Assembly (NCBI GenBank): GCA_963848335.1
Contig: CAWKDD010000003.1
Location: forward strand, 930,001 to 994,000
Direction: 5' to 3'
From: Chersky-840 sp963848335
GTDB lineage: Bacteria; Actinomycetota; Acidimicrobiia; Acidimicrobiales; UBA8190
DNA length: 64,000 nt
This document shows, piece by piece, positions 1 to 8,770 of the stretch (position 1 is the first letter of the stretch; every line of letters begins with the position of its first letter). The position numbers were made by a program, and so were the translations under genes. The notes beneath the pieces were generated by a model. That model ran no database searches and was not told where the DNA came from. It worked only from the letters and a program-made list of their open reading frames with translations.

Positions 1-477
1 AACGGCGTGCTGCACACTCCGGCGGGCCCGCTCGGGACCCTCGTGTCGTACGAGGTCTTCTACGCGCAACGTGGGTGGGTCGCCACACGCGCCGGCGCCC
101 AGCTCCTCATCGTGCCCACCAACACCTCCTCGTACCTCACGAGCCAGGTGCCGACCCAGGAGATCGCCGCGGCCCGGCTCCAAGCCATCTCCGAGGGGCG
201 CGACGTGGTGCAGGCGGCGCCGACGGGATTCAGCGCCGTGATCGACAACCACGGCCGCGTCCTGGCTCGCACCGCCCTGGCAGTGCGCGCCGTGATCGTG
301 CGGGACGTGGAGCTGCGCAGGGGCCGCACCCTCTACGAGCGGTTCGGCGACCGCGCCGTGCTCGTGCTGGCCGGGATCCTGGTGGTGGCGGGATGGCTCG
401 CCTCTTTCACGGTCGGCGCCGAGTCGGACGTGGAGAGCGCGGCGCCCCGGTGGCGAGTCCGGCGCCGGCGGGCCTGA
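1..477 (+). CDS. lnt: Apolipoprotein N-acyltransferase, C-terminal part
   Basis: This is the 3' end of a gene that begins before the window. Lnt is a membrane enzyme that N-acylates the lipid-modified cysteine of lipoproteins. The visible part covers the end of the nitrilase-like periplasmic domain (motifs VPTNTSSY, QEIAAARL, VQAAPTGFSAV) and a final hydrophobic segment (VLVLAGILVVAGWLASF), then a short Arg-rich tail, which is the usual Lnt ending. At the place where the family carries its catalytic cysteine (CYE or CFE) the sequence reads VSYEVFY, so serine seems to replace it; that reading comes from motif position only. The last 145 bases overlap the 3' end of the convergent epimerase gene. 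Confidence 0.85.
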   Translation, partial: NGVLHTPAGPLGTLVSYEVFYAQRGWVATRAGAQLLIVPTNTSSYLTSQVPTQEIAAARLQAISEGRDVVQAAPTGFSAVIDNHGRVLARTALAVRAVIVRDVELRRGRTLYERFGDRAVLVLAGILVVAGWLASFTVGAESDVESAAPRWRVRRRRA

Positions 478-1448
478 ACCCTCGATCCCGATCCCGATCC
501 CGTCTCCGGGCCGAGGGTCAGGCCGCGCAGCAACCCGCCGTGCCGGGCCGCCACCATCTGCCGCATACCGTCCTTCCAGTCCACGGCGGTCGGGCCGGCG
601 ATCTCGTGCATACGCGTCAGGTCGAGCTGCACGCTGTCGATGGTGTGCTCCGTCGGCTCGAAACGCGCTTCGAGCCCGGTGAGCCCGGCGAGATACGTGC
701 ACCACTCCTCGATGCTCACCGCCGCGTCCCCTCCCCAGTTGACGACGGTGGCGGGCACCGACGCCGCGGCGAGGAAGGCAGGCAGCATGCGGGCGATGTC
801 GCGCTCGTGCAGCGGGTGGTAGACGCTCGGGGTGTCGAGGTGGACCGGGATCGCAGACCCGTTGATCATCATGTGCAGGTGCACGGCCGGCCAGCCGCCA
901 CCGTCCCCGTAGGGGACCGAGAGCCGGACGATCGTGGTCGGGAGGGCGAAGCGCTGGGCCGCCCAGCGCGCCGACGCCTCGGCTGCGATCTTGCAGATGC
1001 TGTACGTCCGCAGGAACCGCCACACGCCGTGGTTGTCTCCGAGTGGGTCCGTCTCGGCGAACACGTGGTGGCCCATGGGCTTGTACACCGCCGTGGTCGA
1101 ACAGTGCAGGAAGGCGCGGGCGCCGCGATGGTGCTCCATCAGCCACGCCACACCGCCGCTGTTGGCCAGGAGGTCGACGTCCCAGTCGTTGGTCTTGGAA
1201 ACGGCGAAGTTGAGCACGTAGTCGGCATCGGCGGGAAGCCCCGAGGGCTCCCCTGCCGACAAGTCGACGGCGACGCACCGCACCCCGGCGCTCTCGAGGC
1301 GCCGTCGAGCATCGGGGTTGGTGAAACGCGCCGCGCCGTACACCTCGTTGTCGCCCGCCAAGGCGCACGCCAGGGGCTCGGCCACCTGTCCGGTCACCCC
1401 CGTGACGACGATCTTGGCCCCGTGCAGCGACAGTGGCGCTTCCCCCAT
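333..1448 (-). CDS. NAD(P)-dependent epimerase/dehydratase family protein
   Basis: This is an extended short-chain dehydrogenase of about 371 residues. The Rossmann motif is close to the start (VVTGVTGQVAEPLA), followed by the acidic strand end and a HCSTTAVY segment. YSICKIAAE supplies the family's Y-x3-K catalytic pair. Such enzymes act on nucleotide sugars or related polyols; the substrate cannot be told here. The ATG at 1448 has a good ribosome site (GAGAGGAG) and sits just before the Rossmann strand, so it is preferred to the longer reading frame. The last 50 or so residues are low-complexity and Arg/Thr-rich, overlap lnt on the other strand and are probably not part of the fold. Confidence 0.8.
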   Translation of the reverse strand: MGEAPLSLHGAKIVVTGVTGQVAEPLACALAGDNEVYGAARFTNPDARRRLESAGVRCVAVDLSAGEPSGLPADADYVLNFAVSKTNDWDVDLLANSGGVAWLMEHHRGARAFLHCSTTAVYKPMGHHVFAETDPLGDNHGVWRFLRTYSICKIAAEASARWAAQRFALPTTIVRLSVPYGDGGGWPAVHLHMMINGSAIPVHLDTPSVYHPLHERDIARMLPAFLAAASVPATVVNWGGDAAVSIEEWCTYLAGLTGLEARFEPTEHTIDSVQLDLTRMHEIAGPTAVDWKDGMRQMVAARHGGLLRGLTLGPETGSGSGSRVQARRRRTRHRGAALSTSDSAPTVKEASHPATTRIPASTSTARSPNRS

Positions 1449-1739
1449 GCTCGTGCTCCTCTCACCGCTACTGGCGCCGGCACCGTCCGACCGGTCGAGA
1501 CTACGGCTCGAGGGTGGGCACGATGCCAGTCGACCACCGAGGGCGCCTCGGGAAGCCGGGCGAGCCCCGGCGCGGCGCCTCCCCCCGCCGGGTCGACAGG
1601 GCCAGAGCACCGGGTCTGCACCGGGTCTGCACCGTGCCCCAGCCACACCGAGGCGCGATTGCTAGGTTTCTCGCTCGCCGACGCGGCGTGACGTGGGGGC
1701 CGTCGGGCGCCTCGGTCGGGACTCTGGGGGGTGGCGAAC

Positions 1740-3394
1740 ATGGGAGTGGGTTCCCGGTGGCGACGCCCCGGGGCGGCCGCGTTCCTCGGGGCCGGTCTCC
1801 TCGGGGCCACGCTGGCTGCGTGCAGCGCGGGGCCGAGCACGACGACGGGGCAGGGCCCGGGGTCGGCCCAGGCGCACGTGCTGCTGGTGGGCTCGCTCGC
1901 CGGACACCGCGGCAGCTACCGGACGATCCAGGCGGCGGTCGACGCCGCCCGGCCCGGCGACTGGATCCTGGTGGCGCCCGGCGATTACCACGAGACCGAC
2001 GACGAGACCAACGCCAAGAAGGCGCCGTCGGGCGACGTCGACAACGGCGACTTCGGAGGGGTACTCGTCACGAAGTCGGACGTCCACCTGCGGGGGATGG
2101 ACAGGAACACGGTCATCGTGGACGGCACCAAGGCCGCCTCGCCCACACCGTGCAGCTCGGACCCGGCACAGCAGAATTTCGGTGTGGTCGGGTCGAACGA
2201 CAAAGCCGCGGGGCCGCAACGGCATCGTCGTCTGGAAGGCCGACCACGTGAGCATCGAGAACCTCACGGCATGCAACTTCCTGAGCGGCTCCGGCGACGC
2301 CGGGAACCAGATCTGGTGGAACGGCGGGGACGGATCGGGGCTCATCGGCGAGCAGGGGTTCACCGGCCGTTACCTCACCGCCACCTCGACGTACTACGGC
2401 GGTGAGGCGACCGCCTCGCAGTACGGGATCTTCTCGTCCAACACCGAGGGTCCCGGATCGTGGGACCAGATCTACGCCAGCAACTTCAACGACTCCGGCA
2501 TGTACGTGGGGGCCTGCCGCCAGGTGTGCGACACGACCATCGATCACGCATGGATGGAGTACAGCGCCCTCGGTTATTCGGGCACGAACTCGGGAGGGGC
2601 CGTCGTGATCGAGAACTCCCAGTTCGACAACAACAAGGACGGGGTCGACACCAATACCCAGATCGACGGCGACCCTCCTGCCCCCCAGGACGGCGCCTGC
2701 CCCGGACGGGCCACCAGCGCCATCACCCACACCCATTCTTGTTGGGTCTTCGTGCACAACTCGGTGCACGACAACAACAACGCCAACGTCCCCGAAGCGG
2801 GCAGCGCCAGCGCCGGGCCCACCGGGACGGGCATGACCATCTCGGGCGGCACCGACGACACGGTGATGGACAACACCTTCGCCGACAACGGCGCGTGGGG
2901 GATCCTCTTCGTGCCCTATCCCGACAGCAATCCCCCCGTACACGGACAGACCTGTGCCGGGGCCGGCGGCACCGAGCTGAAGGGCTTCGGTTGCGTGCTG
3001 GATCCCAAAGGTGACGCGCTGTTCGACAACACCTTCACCCATGACGCGTACTTCGGCAATCCGTCGAACGCTGACTTCGGCCAGATCGTCATCAACGGCA
3101 ACGGTCCTCGCAACTGCTTCGCGGGCAACACCGCCCCCGCCGGCAGCGTGCCCTCGGGGCTCGAGGCGTCCCAGCCCATCTGTAACGGGACCAAGGCCGT
3201 CCAAGACACGGGGGGCACGCTCCTCGCCCAGGTGCTGTGCGACACCGGCTTCGGGCCGTGCCCGGCGGGATCCCACTACCCCGCGCTCGACCAGCGTCGT
3301 CATGCACCCCTTGCCTTCGGACCTACCCTCGATGCCCGACCCCTGTGCGGGGGTGCCGGCCAACGCATGGTGCCCGGGAGGGCGGCCCGCCTGA
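1740..3394 (+). pseudogene. Parallel beta-helix (pectate-lyase-like) lipoprotein, two frameshifts
   Basis: The product would be a secreted lipoprotein with a right-handed beta-helix, the fold of pectate lyases and other polysaccharide-active or adhesive proteins. The N-terminus has a basic, hydrophobic signal with lipobox LAAC (Cys28). A helix-entry motif follows (YRTIQAAVDAARPGDWI), then repeats such as VSIENLTACNF, VVIENSQFDNN and DTVMDNTFADN. The reading frame is broken twice. Frame one runs to the GGGG at 2210-2213, frame two to about 3291, and frame three ends at 3394 with SMPDPCAGVPANAWC. Removing one G and one C restores a single protein of about 550 residues. ATG 1740 is chosen because it opens the signal peptide. 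The two breaks could be decay or sequence error. Confidence 0.7.
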
Positions 3395-3401
3395 CACCTC
3401 G

Positions 3402-3437
3402 CAGGTGGAATCCCCCGACGAGCCCAGGTGGAATCCC
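3402..3437 (+). repeat. Paired AGGTGGAATC motif
   Basis: Two copies of CAGGTGGAATCCC start 23 bases apart (AGGTGG at 3403 and 3426). The same core in the opposite orientation and with nearly the same spacing recurs at 9691-9727 and 14766-14803. The function is unknown. Confidence 0.6.
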
Positions 3438-3602
3438 GCTGGTGGCGCGGCGCCGGTCAGGCGTACCGTGCCTGTGGGTGGCCTGGGAACCCCGCATTCC
3501 GAAAGGGCCACCCGTCGAGGGATAAGGGCGACGTGCAGCAGCTCCCTGCGCGTCGTCGCCTTCCCGAGCACGGTGGTATCCCCACACCAAACGAGAGATG
3601 GT

Positions 3603-3646
3603 GGGACATGGGCAGCCGGTTCGCCTAGGAGTGCTGCCCATGTCCC
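3603..3646. repeat. Perfect 14-bp inverted repeat, 16-nt loop
   Basis: GGGACATGGGCAGC at 3603-3616 is exactly complementary to GCTGCCCATGTCCC at 3633-3646. The loop is too long and there is no T-tract, so this is not a typical intrinsic terminator. Similar long-loop hairpins occur at 9930 and 14540. Confidence 0.65.
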
Positions 3647-3726
3647 GCCTCCTCAGGGCCCACCAGGGGCACCCACCCGGGACGCCCACCCGGGACATGA
3701 CACCGCCGACGAGGGGTAGTGCCGCC

Positions 3727-4074
3727 ATGAACGTCTGCAGGGGAAGCCTGGTCGTCCACAAGGACGGGACACCCGTGCTGTGCTCGGAGGAGCTGGCAGG
3801 CCGGTTCTGCGGTGATCTCAGCTACGAGCGCCACCGGATCTTCCGCTCGTGCGGATTGACGTTCCTGCTCGGGTGCCCGGATTGCTCGGTGCCAGACGCA
3901 CCGTCACCGGAGCCGGTCGGGACGTCGAGAGTGCCTGACGCCGAGGCCTCGGGCACCCCGGCAGGGCAAATCGGACAGGTCAGACCTCGAGATCGCCTGA
4001 GGGTGTCGTGGAGATCAGGCCGTTGGTCAGGACGAAGCGAACCAACTCCGTGCGGGACTCCACACCCAGCTTGA
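3727..4074 (+). CDS. Hypothetical small cysteine-rich protein
   Basis: This is a possible 115-residue protein. Its first 55 residues look protein-like, with alternating hydrophobic strands and six cysteines (motifs DGTPVLCSEELAGRF and LGCPDCS), and end in a C-x2-C pair that could bind metal or form disulfides. The rest is Pro/Ser/Gly-rich and runs 95 bases into the convergent NarL-type regulator. A purine-rich GAGGGG lies about 12 bases before ATG 3727. No family is recognised. It could be an intact short gene or a non-coding frame. Confidence 0.35.
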   Translation: MNVCRGSLVVHKDGTPVLCSEELAGRFCGDLSYERHRIFRSCGLTFLLGCPDCSVPDAPSPEPVGTSRVPDAEASGTPAGQIGQVRPRDRLRVSWRSGRWSGRSEPTPCGTPHPA

Positions 4075-4681
4075 CGAAGACGTGGTTCAGGTGCCCCTCG
4101 ACCGTCCGGGCACTGACCCCCAGTCGTGCCGCGATCGCTTTGTTGGACAGCCCTTCCGCCACCAGCTCGACGGTCTCCCGCTCACGCCAGGTGAGGCGGG
4201 GCCCGCTGTTCGCATTGCGGGCCCCGTGCCCTCCGGCCAGGCGCGACGACAGGGCGGGGTCGAGGACCGTGGTTCCCTGGCCGGCAGCCCGTACCGCGCC
4301 GACGAGCTCTTCGCGCGGCATCGTCTTCAACAGGTATCCGGTGGCCCCCGCGTCGAGCGCGGCGCGGACGAACGCGTCGTCATCGAAGGCGGAGAGGATC
4401 ACGACACGGACGTCGGGATGGGTGAGGGTCAGTCGACGCGCAACTTCGATGCCGCTTTGATCCGGGAGGCGCACGTCGACGAGGACGACATTGGGGTCGG
4501 CGCCGTCGATCATGGCGATGGCGGCGGTCCCGTCATCGGCCTCGCCCACCACGACGATGTCGTCGAATGCCTCGAGCACCTGGCGGGTCCCGGCGCGCAG
4601 GACCTCGTGGTCGTCGACGATCAAGACGCGTAGCGGCCCTTCGAGCTGACCGGAATCGCCCCCTGCGGCACCCCCGCTCAC
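3980..4681 (-). CDS. NarL/FixJ-family two-component response regulator
   Basis: This is a cytoplasmic transcription factor controlled by phosphorylation. The receiver domain is at about residues 17-135, with acidic pair D23-D24, phospho-acceptor D69 (VLVDVRLP), the switch serine in VVILSAFD and lysine in YLLKTMP. A LuxR-type helix-turn-helix closes the protein (LTWRERETVELVAEGLSNKA, then VSARTVEGHLNHVF). The frame extends upstream, but only TTG (4768) and GTG (4681) starts exist before the receiver; GTG 4681 gives the usual length of 233 residues. It lies downstream of a receiver and histidine kinase on the same strand, with a 135-base gap, so the kinase at 5389-6945 is its likely partner. 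This pairing is inferred from position. Confidence 0.85.
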   Translation of the reverse strand: MSGGAAGGDSGQLEGPLRVLIVDDHEVLRAGTRQVLEAFDDIVVVGEADDGTAAIAMIDGADPNVVLVDVRLPDQSGIEVARRLTLTHPDVRVVILSAFDDDAFVRAALDAGATGYLLKTMPREELVGAVRAAGQGTTVLDPALSSRLAGGHGARNANSGPRLTWRERETVELVAEGLSNKAIAARLGVSARTVEGHLNHVFVKLGVESRTELVRFVLTNGLISTTPSGDLEV

Positions 4682-4816
4682 AGGCCCGATGATAGCCGGG
4701 GGGAGGAGACGACGGCCGCCCGGCGAGGGACCGATCGGGTCGGACAGACCATGCCCGGACCGAGGCAACGGCGCCCATCGGACTTCATACGCCCGGAGGC
4801 CCAGGGGTCCAGAGCC

Positions 4817-5398
4817 TCAGGTTCCGTGTCCGGTACCGAGCACGGCTTCGACGGCTCGGAGAAGCTTCTGGGGCGACACCGGCTTGTGCAGGTAGTCCAC
4901 CACCCGCTCCCCCAGGCGTCGGCGCTCGGCGGCGTCGAGCGCATAGGCCGAGTGCACCACCACCGGTGGTACGTCCCCCGCGGTCTCGATGACGGAAACG
5001 CCGTCGCGCTTCGGCATCCTGATGTCGAGGAGGACCATGCGGTAGTCATGGGTGCTCAACAGGCGGAGGGCGATCTCACCGTCCTCGGCCTCGGCCACCG
5101 TGAACCCCGCCGATCGCAGGACCTCGGCAACCGTCCAGCGGACATCGGCGTCGTCGTCGACGACCAGCACGTCCGCGCTCACCTGCTTCGCCACGGACGG
5201 TGCGGTCACCGTTGCATCCCCGGGATCATGGTCGACTTCGCTCCGTGGCGAGCCCGGCCGGTGCGACGAACCGGGCGACATCACGTCCGTCGGAGCCTTC
5301 CCGGCGCCATCCTCGTTCTCGTACTCGTACCCGACGATCACTGCCCGCCGGTGCGGAGCGTGGGCCAGGGCCGACCGGGACATGGTGCTCAGTGCCAT
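4817..5398 (-). CDS. Stand-alone receiver-domain protein (CheY-like)
   Basis: This is a single receiver domain with no output domain, preceded by a 75-residue hydrophilic and probably disordered N-terminus. Receiver signatures are VLVVDDDADVRW, phospho-acceptor D125 in VLLDIRMP, the switch serine in VVVHSAYA and lysine in YLHKPVSP. It may relay phosphate or act through protein contacts. Its ATG overlaps the last ten bases of the upstream histidine kinase gene, so the two are translationally coupled. It closely resembles the receiver at 13914, which shares LHKPVSP and also sits beside a similar kinase; the two modules are probably duplicates. Confidence 0.82.
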   Translation of the reverse strand: MALSTMSRSALAHAPHRRAVIVGYEYENEDGAGKAPTDVMSPGSSHRPGSPRSEVDHDPGDATVTAPSVAKQVSADVLVVDDDADVRWTVAEVLRSAGFTVAEAEDGEIALRLLSTHDYRMVLLDIRMPKRDGVSVIETAGDVPPVVVHSAYALDAAERRRLGERVVDYLHKPVSPQKLLRAVEAVLGTGHGT

Positions 5399-6945
5399 GC
5401 GAGCTCTCTTGACGGTTCGTTCGGGAGACGCAGGGTGACGATGGCGCCACCGGATTGCCTGTTGTCGATGGCGATCGTACCCCGGTGCCCCTCGGTCAAT
5501 CGCCGTACGATGGCGAGGCCGAGACCGGTCCCGTCCGATCGCGTCGTGAAGAACGGCTCGAAGAATTGGTCGACCATGGCCGGATCGATCCCCCCCCCGC
5601 TGTCCTCGACGGTGATTATGACCGAGTCCGTGTCGGCGTGCGCACCGATGCGCAAAGAACCCCCTTCGGGCATCGCCTGGTAGGCGTTGTCAATGAGGTT
5701 GGTGAGGATCTGAGCAAGCTGTTTGGAGTCGGCTTCGAGCCGGACCGAATCCACATCCAGCACCACGTCGACGTTCGCAGGCGTAGGTGTCGCCTCGAGC
5801 ACGTCATCGAGCACCTCGCGCAGCGCCAGGGAAGCGAGCTCGGGCTCCTTCTCGCGCATGTACGCAGTGAGATCCTGGGCCAGATTGACCGCACGAGCGG
5901 TCTGGCGCTCGGCCACGGCAAGGTGCGGTTCGGCAGCCGCCGGATCGTCGAGCGAGAGGCGGAGCATGTACAGGGAGTTCATCACTGCGCCCAGGGGATT
6001 CCGCAATTCATGCCCCACCACCGTGGTCATCTGCCCCACCGCCGACAGACGCTCGCTACGCACGAGCGCCTCTTGGGACGCCAACAACTCGGCAGTGCGC
6101 TCGGCCACGAGGACGCTGGCATAACGCTGACGGCGGACGACGACCTCGATCACGCTGCCGACGGCGAGCGCCAGGAGCAGGCCGAAGGCCAACACGACAT
6201 AGGGCGCGGCATTCGGGAACCCACCTGCCAGAGGGCTCTTGGCCGCGGCCACCAACCACCAGGCTGAACCACCGACGGGCACCTGGACCTCGAACGTGTC
6301 TCCCTTCAAGGGGATGGCACGCGTATTGGCCAGGACGAGCTGGCTCGTGCTCGGCGTGTGCGAGGCGTAGATCGCAGCCTGAAGTACGTGGAAGGGGGCA
6401 GCCTGGGTGGCGGTCGTGGCGACGAAGGGATCGAGCGTGACTTGCTCGTAGATCGCCATCCCGGCGGGCACCAGTGGCGGGCCCACAGCCAAGCCGAAGC
6501 TCGTCGTCTTCCCGTTGTACTGGGCGGGACCGGCAGCCACGCTCGCCCCCGCGTGCTCGAGCGTGGCATTCAACTGGGGGCTGAGGGCCTGACCGGTGGT
6601 GAATCCCGACCCCGCTACGGCCGCGGCGACGAAATGGCCGTCGACGTTGCGCGCCAACAGCAAGGTGATCGGAGCGCTGGAGAGCGGCTCGGCTTGGGCC
6701 TCGAAGGCCAGGGGTGAGCCTTTCGACGACGTCACCCCGGGGGCGAGCGCGTCGAGGGTCGTCCCCAGGCTTGAGACCAACGACGAGACGTATCCGGCGG
6801 CCTGGGTGGTGTCGTCCTTCAAGAGCGCCTGGTTCTGGCTCTCGACGCTGTGCCTCGCCAGCACGAAGCCGAGTACGGCGGCCGCGGCGATGACAACCGC
6901 ACTAGCCAAGGCGAGTGGCGACGCCCGCCAGGTGCCGTCCTTCAT
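5389..6945 (-). CDS. Membrane sensor histidine kinase
   Basis: This is a 518-residue sensor kinase. An N-terminal membrane segment (ALASAVVIAAAAVLGFVLA) is followed by an extracytoplasmic sensing domain of about 220 residues, with no recognisable cache or PAS signature. A second membrane segment comes next (VVLAFGLLLALAVGSVI), then a short linker, the HisKA H-box (VVGHELRNPLGAV, His near residue 312) and a complete HATPase domain with N-box NLIDNAYQA, G1 box EDSGGGIDP, FEPFFTT and GTGLGLAIV. The ATG at 6945 has a strong GGGGAGG site. It overlaps the receiver gene at its 3' end and probably phosphorylates that receiver, the NarL-type regulator beyond it, or both. The stimulus is unknown. Confidence 0.87.
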   Translation of the reverse strand: MKDGTWRASPLALASAVVIAAAAVLGFVLARHSVESQNQALLKDDTTQAAGYVSSLVSSLGTTLDALAPGVTSSKGSPLAFEAQAEPLSSAPITLLLARNVDGHFVAAAVAGSGFTTGQALSPQLNATLEHAGASVAAGPAQYNGKTTSFGLAVGPPLVPAGMAIYEQVTLDPFVATTATQAAPFHVLQAAIYASHTPSTSQLVLANTRAIPLKGDTFEVQVPVGGSAWWLVAAAKSPLAGGFPNAAPYVVLAFGLLLALAVGSVIEVVVRRQRYASVLVAERTAELLASQEALVRSERLSAVGQMTTVVGHELRNPLGAVMNSLYMLRLSLDDPAAAEPHLAVAERQTARAVNLAQDLTAYMREKEPELASLALREVLDDVLEATPTPANVDVVLDVDSVRLEADSKQLAQILTNLIDNAYQAMPEGGSLRIGAHADTDSVIITVEDSGGGIDPAMVDQFFEPFFTTRSDGTGLGLAIVRRLTEGHRGTIAIDNRQSGGAIVTLRLPNEPSRELAWH

Positions 6946-7055
6946 CGCGCCTCCCCGCTGGGATCACGTGCTCCAGGCCTACCCGGGATTGTACCTATCT
7001 TCCTGCCGAATTCGCTGGGAGCCGCAGCCCGGCCCGCTTGAAGCCGTCGTCGGGC

Positions 7056-7154
7056 CGCACGGGTCAGCCGGTCGAGTCGGTCGCACGGGTCTGTCGCACG
7101 GGTCAGCCGGCCGGATCCGAAGAGTGGGATCCGGAACGTAGGATCCGGAACGTC
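7056..7154 (+). repeat. Short tandem repeats
   Basis: CGCACGGGTC occurs three times (7056, 7082, 7095), spaced 26 and 13 bases apart. It is followed by two adjacent 14-base units of GGATCCGGAACGT plus A or C (7127-7140 and 7141-7154). This is probably replication-slippage DNA upstream of the kinase gene. Confidence 0.6.
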
Positions 7155-7444
7155 GGTTCGGAAGCGCCGAAGGCGACGTCCCTCCACAGGGATCGGGGGC
7201 GGGACCCGGAGAGAGCGACCTGCACCCTCGGCGCGACGGGTCGACAGTTTGTGATGGGCCTCGAATGGGCACGATCAACGGTTGGCCATCCAAATCGATT
7301 GGAGCGACGACATCACACGACCGTGCACCATGGACGTTGCGTCGGATGCGTGCATTGACATCGTGACGACGATGAAGCTTCGACCATGCGATTGGTGCCA
7401 ATGCGCGAGACGCCTCGTGCTCGCACGACGATCGGGGTTGCGCC

Positions 7445-7666
7445 GTGGCGCCCGAAAGTGACGACATCCTCGCCATCTCTTGGCGACCCGAAGGTCTCGG
7501 AGGCCGGAACGGCGTAACCCGCGTGTCCCATCTCGACGGCCGCGACGACCGGCGTCAGATGGACAGACGGCAAGCCGAAGCGTTGGCGATATCGCATTTC
7601 GGTCCGAACAGGACCGAACGCGAACTCCCGGGACGAGGCGTCGAGTGGACCCAGGGACCGGTCTAG
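7445..7666 (+). CDS. Possible small hypothetical protein
   Basis: This is a 73-residue frame with a GTG start and balanced composition (DDILAISWRPEGLGGRNG, then VTRVSHLDGRDDRRQ). The layout loosely recalls small single-domain proteins of the DUF3892 sort, but no motif is decisive, there is no clear ribosome site and a competing frame covers it on the other strand. It is listed as a weak candidate in an otherwise empty region. Confidence 0.25.
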   Translation: MAPESDDILAISWRPEGLGGRNGVTRVSHLDGRDDRRQMDRRQAEALAISHFGPNRTERELPGRGVEWTQGPV

Positions 7667-7939
7667 GAGCAGTCGGGCCGTTCACGGTGAGCTGTCGAAT
7701 TGTTCATCGACAGTTTGCTTGTCGGCTCCAGACAGATGTGCGCAAGCTTGGATTACCTGGCCCGCGGCCCTCACTCCCCTCGGGCGCTGCGGTCAGGTTC
7801 CTCGGGGGGGTGACGCCTCGGCGTCGCGCTCCGGACCCACACACGGCCCTGGGTTCGGGCGCGCCTTTCCACAGTGTCGGGACAACCTGTGCGAATCGAC
7901 CGTGTCGGGAACCCGACGCTACGACCCTAGGATCCGCAT

Positions 7940-8683
7940 GTGCCCGACCCGACCCCGAAGCAAGGCAGGGACCGACAGCCCCAGACGGCGAGGGGTCTCG
8001 TCGGTCATGTGCGCGACACCGGCCATGAGGTTGTCACCCGCTTCGCAACCGCTCCGGTCGAGCCGGCCGATGGAAGTGCCCCCGCCGGCACGGTGGGCAC
8101 CGCCCCCCCGAGCAGGGGGATCGAGGCGCCCCGGGAGATCGCCGAGACGATCGCTCTGGTCGATCGGGCGTTCGCCTTCGTCGACCTGTGTGGTTTCACG
8201 CGGTTCATCGCCACCAACGGCGAACATGCGGCCATCGACACGCTGGCCCGATTCCGGTCCCTGGCGCGCGACATCGCGGTGCGGCGGGGGGTGCTGGTGG
8301 CGAAATGGCTGGGCGACGGTGCCATGATCGTCGGCGTCGAGGTCGGACCGACACTGGCTACCGCAGCCGAGCTCATCGGACGCTACGACGGGTCCACGCT
8401 TGCGCTTCGGGGCGGATTCGCCCACGGCCAAGCCCTGATCATGGACGGCGACGACTACATCGGCCGTCCGACCAATCTGGCGGCCCGCCTCTGCCAGGTG
8501 GCCCGCCCCGAAGAGCTCCTGGCGGTCGGCTACCCCGCCGCGACCCTGCCGACGTGGATCAAGGTGGTGGGTATCCGCAGCGTGACGCTTCCCGGGCTGG
8601 GGCGGGTGCGACGGGCCCAACGTCTGGGCCTGGTCCCGGGCCTCGAGCTGCCCGACCTTTCGCAGTACGGGGCGCTCCCCTGA
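7940..8683 (+). CDS. Class III adenylate/guanylate cyclase-domain protein
   Basis: This is a 247-residue soluble protein with one class III nucleotidyl cyclase domain (about residues 70-225). The first metal-binding motif is FVDLCGFTRFIA. The segment VAKWLGDGAMIVG carries the substrate-contacting lysine and second aspartate, and GRPTNLAARLCQ matches the dimer-interface helix with its transition-state Asn and Arg. These residues suggest an active cyclase, and K-W-x-G-D fits ATP use, so cyclic AMP is the likely product. No membrane, HAMP or sensory domain is present; the first 60 residues are Pro/Ala-rich. The gene is followed at once by a strong terminator hairpin. Confidence 0.8.
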   Translation: MPDPTPKQGRDRQPQTARGLVGHVRDTGHEVVTRFATAPVEPADGSAPAGTVGTAPPSRGIEAPREIAETIALVDRAFAFVDLCGFTRFIATNGEHAAIDTLARFRSLARDIAVRRGVLVAKWLGDGAMIVGVEVGPTLATAAELIGRYDGSTLALRGGFAHGQALIMDGDDYIGRPTNLAARLCQVARPEELLAVGYPAATLPTWIKVVGIRSVTLPGLGRVRRAQRLGLVPGLELPDLSQYGALP

Positions 8684-8687
8684 CGCG

Positions 8688-8720
8688 ATTCTGGGGGCGG
8701 GTTGGACCCGCCCCCAGAAT
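8688..8720. terminator. Bidirectional terminator-like hairpin
   Basis: A perfect 15-bp stem, ATTCTGGGGGCGGGT (8688-8702) with ACCCGCCCCCAGAAT (8706-8720), encloses a TGG loop. It lies between the convergent cyclase and secreted-protein genes and probably ends transcription from both sides, though U-tracts are weak. Confidence 0.8.
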
Positions 8721-8770
8721 GCGCTATCGATGCCTGTTCGAGATCGGGCCGACCACGTCGGCCCCCGTCA

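Larger units (their letters stand above)
3395..3726. other. Intergenic region with paired repeat and hairpin
   Basis: No convincing gene lies in these 332 bases. They hold the paired AGGTGGAATC motif at 3402-3437, the perfect hairpin at 3603-3646 and a direct repeat CCCACCCGGGAC at about 3672 and 3684, all outside any recognisable promoter. Confidence 0.5.
6946..7939. other. Long intergenic region, mostly featureless
   Basis: Nearly 1 kb separates the kinase from the cyclase. It contains short tandem repeats (7056-7154), a weak candidate small gene (7445-7666) and an inverted repeat CTGTCGA/TCGACAG around 7692-7713. The short sequence TCGACAGTTTG is present both near 7229-7260 and near 7708. 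Codon structure is poor in every frame. Confidence 0.45.
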
